Shown: one piece after another, positions 1-7,224 of the stretch
Numbering within the stretch: the stretch's first letter is position 1
Layout of the letters: every line of letters starts with the position of its first letter
Assembly (NCBI GenBank): GCA_029880325.1
Contig: JAOUOP010000030.1
Span: 29,612-93,611, forward strand
Direction: 5' to 3'
DNA length: 64,000 nt
DNA from: Myxococcales bacterium
Lineage (GTDB): Bacteria; Myxococcota_A; Polyangia; Polyangiales; JAFGIB01
Translations under genes and position numbers: made by a program
The notes under the pieces: generated by a model
The model's input: the letters and a program-made list of their open reading frames with translations, nothing else
The model's database searches: none
Told to the model about the DNA's origin: nothing

Positions 1-1392
1 TCCAGTCGGTTGGCGGCGATGGCCGCCGGTGCGCTGTGCGAACTCGCGGCTTCGGAACAGGGTGCCGAGGCCGTGGCGCGGGGGATGTTGGGTCTGGGAC
101 AAGACGCGCGCTCGCGCTTGCGCGAGCTGGCGCTCGAGGGTGAAGGGGAGGCTGCGCGCGCGGCTGTCGAGCTTTTGTGCCGCGCTCGCGATCCCGAGGT
201 GTTGCCCGCCGTCGTGGAATGCGCCTGTCGCAACGAACTTGCTGACGGCGCCGAAGCTGCGATTCGGGCCTGGGGTTACGACGCGGCCAGGGCGCTGTTA
301 TCGCTTTACCAGACCGACGTGGATGCACCGCGCGCGCCAGCGACGCTGGAGCTTGGCTCCGACCTGGCCGCATCCTTGTCCTCGGGCGCGGTGACCGCAG
401 CTTTCGGCGGGCAGCCCGGGGGCGACTTCGTCGTCGAGCTGCGAGGGGCCCTGCGCGCGGCCATGCAGTCGCGTCAGTCCGAGCTGATGGCCGCGGCGAC
501 GCGGGCCATGGCGCAATGGGCCGAGCCCGGCGATGCGGGGCGGCTGGTGGCGCTGGCGGGCTCCAGCCACGCCGAGGTCTGTGAGGCGGCGCGGCTGGCG
601 CTGACGGCGCTGGTGGAGCGCGACAGCGAGGCGGTGGGGCGGGCGCTCCTTGGGGTCAACCTGGAGGGGCCCTCGGGCCAGATGTTGGTCGAGTTGATCG
701 CGCGTACCGGCGGTGAGGCGGCTTTCGATCGGTTGCGCACGGCGCTTCTGGCCCCCGACCCCGCGACGCGAAGCGCGGCGATTCGAGCGCTTTCGCGATT
801 GCACGGGCTGAAGGTGGGCGAGGCCATCGCGATGGCGCTGACCGATGAGTCCAGCGAAGTTCAGCTGGTGGCGGCCGAGGCCCTCGGCGGTCTGTTGCAG
901 CGCGGCGAAGGCAGCGAGCTCTTGCTGCAGTCGCTTTTGGTCGCCCTCGACGGGCCCGCGCCGCAGGTGCAGGAGGCGGCGGCGCGGGCACTGCGCTGGG
1001 CCGAGGCGGGTTCCGAGGTCGACGATGCGCTGTCGCACTGGGCCCAGGCCGGCGGCGCCGAGCTTCGGGTCATCGCGATTGACGCTCTGGTCGCGCGCGC
1101 ATCGCCCTTGCTCGGTGCGGCGCTCGAACGGGCGCTTCAGGATGGCGAACCAAAGGTGGTCAAGAAGGCATTGAACACATACGCCGTTCAAGGTCCGTCT
1201 GATCCGTCGACGTTGATCGCGGCGCTCGAGCATCCGCTTTCGGAGATCCGTCGCGTGGCCATCGACCTCCTGTTGCGCCGCGGCGACGATCGCGCACTCG
1301 CGGCCCTTTTCGCCCATCGCGAGCGGGAGAGCGACGACGTGCTGCGCCAAAAGCTGGGCGATGCTCTCGCCGAACTCGGGCGGGGGCACTGA
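1..1392 (+). CDS. HEAT-repeat protein, 5' end outside window
   Basis: The reading frame is open from base 1, so the gene probably starts upstream; the first in-window start-like codons are a TTG at 10 and an ATG at 19. The visible 460 residues are an Ala/Leu/Glu-rich series of helical pairs of about 30 residues with the pattern A..AL..L, typical of HEAT/PBS-lyase repeats, with no signal peptide or membrane segment. HEAT proteins act as binding scaffolds. The stop overlaps the longest cheR frame and cheB and a CheY-like gene follow, so a role as adaptor in the same chemosensory pathway is inferred; similar HEAT proteins are known from chemosensory operons of Myxococcota. The exact partner cannot be read from sequence. 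Confidence 0.8.
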   Translation, partial: SSRLAAMAAGALCELAASEQGAEAVARGMLGLGQDARSRLRELALEGEGEAARAAVELLCRARDPEVLPAVVECACRNELADGAEAAIRAWGYDAARALLSLYQTDVDAPRAPATLELGSDLAASLSSGAVTAAFGGQPGGDFVVELRGALRAAMQSRQSELMAAATRAMAQWAEPGDAGRLVALAGSSHAEVCEAARLALTALVERDSEAVGRALLGVNLEGPSGQMLVELIARTGGEAAFDRLRTALLAPDPATRSAAIRALSRLHGLKVGEAIAMALTDESSEVQLVAAEALGGLLQRGEGSELLLQSLLVALDGPAPQVQEAAARALRWAEAGSEVDDALSHWAQAGGAELRVIAIDALVARASPLLGAALERALQDGEPKVVKKALNTYAVQGPSDPSTLIAALEHPLSEIRRVAIDLLLRRGDDRALAALFAHRERESDDVLRQKLGDALAELGRGH

Positions 1393-2269
1393 GGTGGCGC
1401 TTTTCTTCAACGCCGGCCCACGCCTGGAGGCGGAAGAGTTTCGTTTGATTCGGGATTTGGTCCATGGCTTCTGCGGCATCCGACTGGCCGACGAGTCGCG
1501 CTTGGCGGTCGAGCGCCGCCTCGGCGAGCGCCTCGATGGATTGGGGCTGCAGAACTTCGCGGAGTACTGCGAGCTGCTGAGTCAGACCGGCCGCGGTCAG
1601 GGTGAACTCGAGCACGCCGTCGACTTGCTCACCACCAACGAAACCTATTTCTTTCGCGAGCGGCCGCAGCTGCAAGCCTTCGAGAATGAAGTCTTGCCCC
1701 AGCTGCGCGAACTGTGCGCGCTGCGAAGGAGTCTGACGGTGTGGAGCGCGGGCTGTTCCACAGGTGAAGAGGTCTACACGCTGGCCATCCTGATCGCGCG
1801 TAGCGGCCTGTTCGCCGGCTGGGACGTACGCGTTTTCGGCAATGACATCTCGCGCCGCGTGCTCAAGACGGCCCGGCGCGGCGTCTACCGCGGCTCGAGT
1901 TTTCGCGCCATGCCCGAGGGCTGGAAAGCGCATTTCATCAAGACCCCCGACGGTTACATGGTCGAATCGAAGGTGCGGTCCATGTGTCACTTCGGCCATT
2001 TCAACCTGCTCGACCGCGGGCGCATCGCGCTGCTCGGCCGGGTCGACGCCATTTTTTGTCGCAACGTGATGATCTATTTTGGTGACGAGGCCAGGCGCAG
2101 CCTGATCGACAGCTTCTACGATAGGCTCACTCCGGGGGGATTCTTGATGTTGGGGCATAGCGAGTCGCTTTTGCACCTATCGACAGCGTTCGAACTTGCC
2201 CACCTCACGGGGGACCTGGCCTACCGCAAGCCCTCACAGCTTCCCTTCGTGCCAAGGGGGGCTTCATGA
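1361..2269 (+). CDS. cheR: CheR-type chemoreceptor methyltransferase
   Basis: CheR transfers methyl groups from S-adenosylmethionine to glutamates of chemoreceptors in the cytoplasm. Counting from the ATG at 1361, the family signatures are TTNETYFFRE (91-100), the SAM-binding WSAGCSTGEE (128-137) and CRNVMIYF (233-240); the short helical N-terminal domain is also present, and 302 aa is about the usual length. A GTG at 1394, just after the stop of the HEAT gene, is an equally credible start and would remove 11 poorly conserved residues. The stop overlaps the start of cheB by ATGA, so the two are translationally coupled. No fused TPR domain is seen. Confidence 0.95.
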   Translation: MLSPNSGGGTEVALFFNAGPRLEAEEFRLIRDLVHGFCGIRLADESRLAVERRLGERLDGLGLQNFAEYCELLSQTGRGQGELEHAVDLLTTNETYFFRERPQLQAFENEVLPQLRELCALRRSLTVWSAGCSTGEEVYTLAILIARSGLFAGWDVRVFGNDISRRVLKTARRGVYRGSSFRAMPEGWKAHFIKTPDGYMVESKVRSMCHFGHFNLLDRGRIALLGRVDAIFCRNVMIYFGDEARRSLIDSFYDRLTPGGFLMLGHSESLLHLSTAFELAHLTGDLAYRKPSQLPFVPRGAS

Positions 2270-3372
2270 AGGGCGTCATAAGGGGCGGCACCAACGATAC
2301 GATGAAGCCGGTGCGCGTGCTGGTCGTGGATGACTCGGTGGTCAACCGCCGGGTGATCGCCAAGCTGCTGTCGGCCTTGCCCGGGGTCAGTGTGGTCGGG
2401 GCGGCTGCCGACGGCGATGAAGCGCTGCAGGCGGCCCACGCCATGGATCCCGACCTGATCACGCTGGACCTCGAGATGCCGCGCATGGACGGCTTCACCT
2501 TTCTGCGGCTCTTGATGGCCAATCGGCCGACTCCGGTGGTGGTGATCTCCAGCCACGCGGGGCGCGATCACGTTTTCAGGGCGCTCGAGCTGGGGGCCAT
2601 CGACTTCGTGGCCAAGCCCTCGCGGCGTCTGGATGAATCAAGTCAGGGCGTTGGCGAGCAGCTCGAGAAAATGGTCGCCCTGGTGCGCGGCCTTTCGCCC
2701 AAGCAGCTGAGAAAGAGGCCGCCCCCGTTGCTGGCAGCCGACGCGGCCTCCCGCTCGCGGCAGTCCGGGATCGGCTCTGAGGCGCCTGCGCCACCAGCGC
2801 CGGTGATCGCCATCGGAGCGTCCACCGGCGGTCCAAGGGCGCTGCTTCAGCTATTTCAGGCCCTGCCCGATGGCGCCAACGCTGCCATTGTGGTGGCCCA
2901 ACACATGCCCGAGCGCTTCACCCGGACATTCGCCGAGCGGCTCGCGCGTCAGAGCGCCTTTCGGGTGCGCGAAGCGGCACATCGCATGGTCCTGATGCCC
3001 GGCGACGGTTTGGTCTGTCCGGGCGGGCGCAGGCTCGAGCTTGGGCGCGTGGGTCCGGCATTGCAGACGCGCGTGACGCATCCTGCGAGTACCGACCGCT
3101 ATGCGCCCTCGGCCGACCGGCTGCTGGCGAGCGTGGCTGCGGCGGCCGGGGAGCAGGCGGTGGGCGTGATTCTGACCGGAATGGGGGATGATGGCGCGCG
3201 CGGAGTGCGGGAGATCAAGGAGCGGGGCGGGCGCGTTCTGGTCGAATCGCGTGATACGGCGGTGCTCGCGGGGATGCCTGAGGCCGCGATCCGCACCGGC
3301 TGCGTCGACGAAGTTCTGGAGCTTCCAAAGCTGATCGAGCGTGTTTGCCAACTTGTGGCCCCGTTAAGGTAG
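2266..3372 (+). CDS. cheB: CheB protein-glutamate methylesterase
   Basis: CheB removes receptor methyl groups added by CheR and is activated by phosphorylation from CheA. The N-terminal receiver domain (about 15-125) has the acidic pair D22/D23 and phospho-acceptor D68 in LDLEMPRMDG; a proline-rich linker follows (150-180). The esterase domain carries the catalytic triad S186 (IGASTGGP), H213 (AQHMPE) and D309 (GMGDDGA). The length of 368 aa is normal. The ATG at 2266 has a good purine-rich site (AAGGGGGG) and the ATGA overlap with cheR; an in-frame ATG at 2302 lies closer to the receiver domain. No cheA is visible, so it probably lies upstream of the window. Confidence 0.95.
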   Translation: MKGVIRGGTNDTMKPVRVLVVDDSVVNRRVIAKLLSALPGVSVVGAAADGDEALQAAHAMDPDLITLDLEMPRMDGFTFLRLLMANRPTPVVVISSHAGRDHVFRALELGAIDFVAKPSRRLDESSQGVGEQLEKMVALVRGLSPKQLRKRPPPLLAADAASRSRQSGIGSEAPAPPAPVIAIGASTGGPRALLQLFQALPDGANAAIVVAQHMPERFTRTFAERLARQSAFRVREAAHRMVLMPGDGLVCPGGRRLELGRVGPALQTRVTHPASTDRYAPSADRLLASVAAAAGEQAVGVILTGMGDDGARGVREIKERGGRVLVESRDTAVLAGMPEAAIRTGCVDEVLELPKLIERVCQLVAPLR

Positions 3373-3383
3373 AATCGACTTCC

Positions 3384-4295
3384 GTGGACGAAGACAACGG
3401 CGACAGGCGATCACGCGCACCGGCCAGTGATGCTCCGGTGGACTTGCGCCATGAACGCGAGGATGTGCTGCGGACCTTCCTGCGCAAGGGCATCGAGCTC
3501 ACCGAGGACCTGATTTCCGACAACGCCGCGTTGAAGCGCCGGGTCGAGGGTCTGGAGCAGGAAAACGCCACCTTGCGCCGGCAGGTCGCCCACGACGACG
3601 CCATGCGGGAGCTGCTGTCGAAGATCCAGCAGCTCGAAGCCGAGCGCCTGTCCATTCTCTCGCGCTCGGCCGAACTCGAGGACACCACACGCCAACACGA
3701 GGGGCGCCACGAGCAGATCGAGGCCGAACTCAACGATCTGGCGAGTCTCTACGTCGCCAGTCAACAGCTGTCGGGGACCCTGAAGCCGGCCCGCGTGGTG
3801 CAACACATCTGCGAGATGCTGGAGCAGCTGGTGGGCGCCCGCCGCTTCGTGCTCTATCTGGTCGAGACAGGCGTCACCCATGCGCTTCCGGTAGCTCACA
3901 TCGGCTTCGACGAGAACCTGCCGCGTTTGGCGCTCGAAGGCGGCGCCATTGCCGACGCTTGCCTCACCGGTGTCGATCGCATCCACGAGCCGGACGAAGT
4001 TCCCGAAGGCGGTGAGCCGCTGGCCGTGATCCCGTTGGTCATGGGCGATGTCTGCGTTGCCGTGATCGCCGTCTACGAGCTGCTCGAGCACAAGACCGAG
4101 TGGGCCACGGTCGACCGCGAACTCTTTCACCTCCTGCGTCGACATGGAGCGATTGCGTTGATCGGCGCCACCCTGTATCACGACGCGCCGGACGCCCGGA
4201 GCGTGCTTCAGGCGCTCGCTTCGATTCCGGTACAGCCCAAGCAACCGCGCCGCGCTTCGGAAGGAAGCGAGGTCCAGAAGGGAGATTCGAGCTGA
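3384..4295 (+). CDS. Coiled-coil GAF-domain signalling protein
   Basis: The protein has about 303 aa. An N-terminal polar region is followed by a long heptad-like helix rich in Glu, Leu, Arg and Gln (about residues 35-125), and then a GAF-like domain (about 130-270; the stretch beginning QQLSGTLKPARVVQHICEML is typical of GAF domains). There is no kinase, cyclase or output domain. The GTG at 3384 is preferred because it follows the cheB stop with an AAGG site upstream; an in-frame TTG at 3345 would overlap cheB. The stop overlaps the next start (TGATG). Its place between cheB and a CheY-like gene suggests a sensor or adaptor of the chemosensory array; the ligand is unknown. Confidence 0.75.
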   Translation: MDEDNGDRRSRAPASDAPVDLRHEREDVLRTFLRKGIELTEDLISDNAALKRRVEGLEQENATLRRQVAHDDAMRELLSKIQQLEAERLSILSRSAELEDTTRQHEGRHEQIEAELNDLASLYVASQQLSGTLKPARVVQHICEMLEQLVGARRFVLYLVETGVTHALPVAHIGFDENLPRLALEGGAIADACLTGVDRIHEPDEVPEGGEPLAVIPLVMGDVCVAVIAVYELLEHKTEWATVDRELFHLLRRHGAIALIGATLYHDAPDARSVLQALASIPVQPKQPRRASEGSEVQKGDSS

Positions 4296-4672
4296 TGGCG
4301 GAGTACTCGTGCCTCGTCGTAGAGGACTCTCCAATGATGCGGCAACTGATCGTCTTCGCGCTGTCGCGGGTCAAGAATGTGCACGTGACCGAGGCGGACG
4401 ACGGGATCACGGGCCTCAAGGAGCTGGCGGCGGCCCGCTTCGATCTGATCATCACCGACATCAATATGCCCGTGATGGATGGGCTCAAGCTGGTCAAGCG
4501 CGTCCGCATGGACGATCGGCACAAGGATGTGCCGGTGATCATCATCACCACCGAGGGTTCCAAGGAAGACCGCGAGCGGGCGATGGCGTTGGGCGCCTCG
4601 GCCTACATCACCAAGCCGATTCAGGCACCCCAGGTCATCGCACGGGTGAAGGAACTGCTGAAGATCAGTTGA
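4295..4672 (+). CDS. CheY-like single-domain response regulator
   Basis: A stand-alone receiver domain of 125 aa without an output domain. The phosphorylation site is complete: acidic residues E10/D11, phospho-acceptor D55 in IITDINMPVMDG, the switch Thr at 85-86 (IITTEG) and the invariant K107 (ITKP). It shares bases with the stop of the upstream GAF gene (TGATG), so it is translated from the same message as cheR-cheB. It would carry the phosphoryl signal from a CheA kinase to a target that cannot be named here. The closest functional class is CheY, but target switching to a flagellar motor cannot be assumed because no motility gene is in the window. Confidence 0.9.
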   Translation: MAEYSCLVVEDSPMMRQLIVFALSRVKNVHVTEADDGITGLKELAAARFDLIITDINMPVMDGLKLVKRVRMDDRHKDVPVIIITTEGSKEDRERAMALGASAYITKPIQAPQVIARVKELLKIS

Positions 4673-4683
4673 GTAGCGGCGCG

Positions 4684-5322
4684 ATGGTGGCGATCAAAAT
4701 CTGCGGGCTCACCTGCGTGAGCGATGCGCTTCAGTGCGTCGAGGCGGGGGCGGATGCCATTGGCTTGAACTTCTACCCCGGCTCGCCCCGCTGCATCGAC
4801 GTGGAGCGCGCGCGGGAAATCGTCGAGGCGGTCGGCGACCGGACGCTTACTGTGGGGGTCTTCGTCGATCTGGAGGCGGACGCGATCGAAGCCACCAAAG
4901 AGGCCACGGGTCTGCGCTGCGTGCAACTGCATGGCCACGAGCCACCGGAGCTGCTCGAGCGATTTCTGCCCCACGCCTACAAGGCCATCCGGGTTCGCGA
5001 TGCGTCGAGTCTCGCTGAGGCGCGCCGCTTCGGTGGTCAGCACATTCTGCTCGATGCCTACGTTGCCGGTCAGGCCGGCGGAACCGGCCAGGTCTTCAAC
5101 TGGGAGCTGGCCCGCGAGTTTGCCCGCGAGCGCAAGGTCACGCTGGCCGGCGGGCTGACGCCCGGCAATGTGGCAGAGGCGGTGGCGCAGGTGCAGCCGT
5201 TTTGCGTGGATGTGGCCAGCGGTGTCGAGTGGAGTCCGGGGCGCAAGGATCGCGCGCTCGTCGAGGCCTTTGTGCGCGCGGTGCGGGAGGCGGTCGGGCC
5301 CGAGGTCAGAAGCCAAAGTTGA
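4684..5322 (+). CDS. trpF: Phosphoribosylanthranilate isomerase TrpF
   Basis: TrpF converts N-(5-phosphoribosyl)anthranilate to the deoxyribulose form in tryptophan synthesis. The 212-aa protein is a single TIM barrel of normal length. It begins with KICGLT, which holds the catalytic cysteine (C7); LLDAY contributes the catalytic aspartate; AGGTGQVFNW, LAGGL and DVASGVE are the phosphate-binding and C-terminal signatures. The gene starts 11 bases after the CheY-like stop and could be cotranscribed with chemotaxis genes, which is unusual; no other trp gene is in the window. Its last 17 bases overlap the 3' end of the convergent P1 gene. Confidence 0.97.
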   Translation: MVAIKICGLTCVSDALQCVEAGADAIGLNFYPGSPRCIDVERAREIVEAVGDRTLTVGVFVDLEADAIEATKEATGLRCVQLHGHEPPELLERFLPHAYKAIRVRDASSLAEARRFGGQHILLDAYVAGQAGGTGQVFNWELAREFARERKVTLAGGLTPGNVAEAVAQVQPFCVDVASGVEWSPGRKDRALVEAFVRAVREAVGPEVRSQS

Positions 5323-7141
5323 GCTGTGCCGGCGCAAGCCGGGTCGAGCCCCCGACGGGCGGAAGCTGGAAGTCGTCGAAGCCTGTGGTCCCATGGCTGA
5401 GCCACACGAAGCGCCGGTCGTCGAGGGGGCGATCGAATACGAAGCGGGCCTTCTTCACGCGTCCATCGCGCTCGACGGCGGTGACCTCGATGCGCAGGCC
5501 TGCGAGATCGATGCGGCTGCCGATGGGCAGGGGGCTGTCGGCGGCCCGGTAGAGTTCATCCAGCGGTTGACTCAGCAATCCGCCCTGGTAATGCAGCTCC
5601 AGGGTGCGCGCGTCGGGGCGTGAGACTTCGAGGGGATGCGAGCCGAAGGAAAGGGCGCGAAGACGCGCAGGCGGGGCTTTGTTCTCAAGCGCCGCCAGCA
5701 CGGGAATCAACTTGACGTAGAAGTAATCCGGTGCCGAGACGACGATCAGGTCGCGTTCGGCGCCGCGCGTGAGGGCGTCCCGGGCGGCGTGCTCGGCCGG
5801 GGAGGTGAGGGCGACGCTGCAGGTGGTCAGTGGCAATAGCAGCGGTGAAAGCACGAGATGCAGACCGGTAAGCCCCGCCGTCGTAGGGCGGGCGAGGCGA
5901 TGCCAACTGGGGGCTGCCGGCAGCCACAGGGCCTCGAGCATCAGGCCATGCCAGAGCTGCGACAGCAGGGCCATGGCGCCCAGGCCGACGAAGAAGAGCA
6001 GGCGATTGTTGGGATGGGTGCTGCAGGCGGGAACCAGCGCCGCCGCCATGCCCAGCGCCCAGAAGCGGGCCGTTTCGTCGCGTGCGAGCAGGGGGGCGAT
6101 GCACACCCCGAAGACGACGAGCACGAGCAGCGAAAGCGCCAGGATCAAGCTCGGGTAGGGCGCGGGTGCAAAGAGGGCAGTCTCGGCCGGCGGCAGCGCC
6201 AGCTCGCCCAGCAGGAGAAGCGGAATGCGCTCGACCGCCGCGGCCGCGAAGACCAGCGGCTCGCGCGGGGGATCCAGGTAGAGACCGGAACCGTGTGCGC
6301 CGCGACCCAGGGCGCTGTAGGCCAGGCGCCATAGCGCAATCAGCAGCAGGTGGGGGGCGATGGAGCGCAGGCGACTCGGCCACGACGAGCGCTCGAGAAA
6401 GAGGGCGTAGGACACCAGATATCCGACGATGGCGATGGCGCCCTCGCCGGCCAACAGCGCTCCTAGCAGTAGTAGCGGCGACAGCAGGGCCATTGCCGTG
6501 CTGCCGCTGATGCGCCCGCGGTGGTGGCAGAGCAAGCTCGCGACGGCCAGGGCGGTGGCGATGGCGGCGTTGCGATTGGCGATCCAACCGACGGCGAAGC
6601 CGTGGCTGTGATCGAATGCGTACAGCAGCGCAGCCAGGCCCGCGACCGTGGTCGGCCCGAGCAGCGCCCGATACAGGCGGGTGGTCAGCGCGATGAGCAG
6701 GAAAAACCACAGCAGGCTGTGCAGGTGCTGAAGCGGTGCGTTGTCCGGCCACAGCAGGGCGTCGAGGCGATGACTGGCTTCGCTCAGCGGGCGAAAGAGC
6801 GAGACCAGCAGATCCTCTTCGATCCACCACGGTGCGTAACCTTCTTCCACCTGCCAGTGATTGATCTCACGCTCGCCGTTGGCGATGCCGAAGGGCGACT
6901 GGTAGGCCTCGAGTAGGGCCTCGGCGCCCGGTCGCTGCGAGAGCATGTAGCGATGGAAGTGATCGTCGAGGTGGAAGCCGATCAGCAGGCTGGGACAGGC
7001 CAGCAGACAGGCGATGAGGGCCAGGCGTCGGGGAAGCGAGGGATGCTTTAAAAACGCGGCCAGGCGGCCATCGGGCGCCGCATTCGGCTCGAGGTTCGCG
7101 GGCTCGAGGTTCGCAGGCTCGACGTTCGCAGGCTCGGCCAC
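5306..7141 (-). CDS. Multipass membrane protein, family P1 (GT-C-like)
   Basis: A 611-aa protein with about ten membrane segments and a C-terminal soluble part of roughly 150 aa. It is the first of four homologues in this window. Shared marks are an acidic/His motif after the first membrane segment (HLDDHFHR), FRPLSEASH, LWPDNAPLQHLHSLL, a later FDHSHG, WIANRNA, AGEGAI, and a Gly-rich GSG..DP motif. A polytopic protein with conserved acidic residues in its first outside loop recalls GT-C glycosyltransferases that use lipid-linked sugars, but I recognise no named family, so function is inferred. Translation starts at GTG 7141; the N-terminus contains EPAN/EPANL repeats encoded by 15-bp direct repeats. 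Its 3' end overlaps trpF. Confidence 0.75.
   Translation of the reverse strand: MAEPANVEPANLEPANLEPNAAPDGRLAAFLKHPSLPRRLALIACLLACPSLLIGFHLDDHFHRYMLSQRPGAEALLEAYQSPFGIANGEREINHWQVEEGYAPWWIEEDLLVSLFRPLSEASHRLDALLWPDNAPLQHLHSLLWFFLLIALTTRLYRALLGPTTVAGLAALLYAFDHSHGFAVGWIANRNAAIATALAVASLLCHHRGRISGSTAMALLSPLLLLGALLAGEGAIAIVGYLVSYALFLERSSWPSRLRSIAPHLLLIALWRLAYSALGRGAHGSGLYLDPPREPLVFAAAAVERIPLLLLGELALPPAETALFAPAPYPSLILALSLLVLVVFGVCIAPLLARDETARFWALGMAAALVPACSTHPNNRLLFFVGLGAMALLSQLWHGLMLEALWLPAAPSWHRLARPTTAGLTGLHLVLSPLLLPLTTCSVALTSPAEHAARDALTRGAERDLIVVSAPDYFYVKLIPVLAALENKAPPARLRALSFGSHPLEVSRPDARTLELHYQGGLLSQPLDELYRAADSPLPIGSRIDLAGLRIEVTAVERDGRVKKARFVFDRPLDDRRFVWLSHGTTGFDDFQLPPVGGSTRLAPAQLNFGF
7091..7135. 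repeat. Three tandem 15-bp repeats in P1 N-terminus
   Basis: Three consecutive copies of GAGGTTCGCGGGCTC, differing at one or two positions (7091-7105, 7106-7120, 7121-7135). A decayed copy may lie just to the left. On the minus strand they encode a pentapeptide repeat of Glu, Pro, Ala, Asn and Val/Leu at the extreme N-terminus of P1. The copy number is likely variable through slippage. Confidence 0.9.
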
Positions 7142-7224
7142 TGTCTACGATACCTATCAGATCGCCGGGGGCCCTTACCATTGGGCTCGAAGGCGGCGCC
7201 GAAATATCCGATACTGCCGAGCGT

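Noticed and set aside
298..1479. Long antisense frame (393 codons) opposite the HEAT gene
   Set aside because: Arg/Pro/Gln-rich translation without family character, on the opposite strand to well-supported genes; high GC makes such frames common. The same holds for similar antisense frames at 1160-2176, 7048-8142 and 45851-48064.
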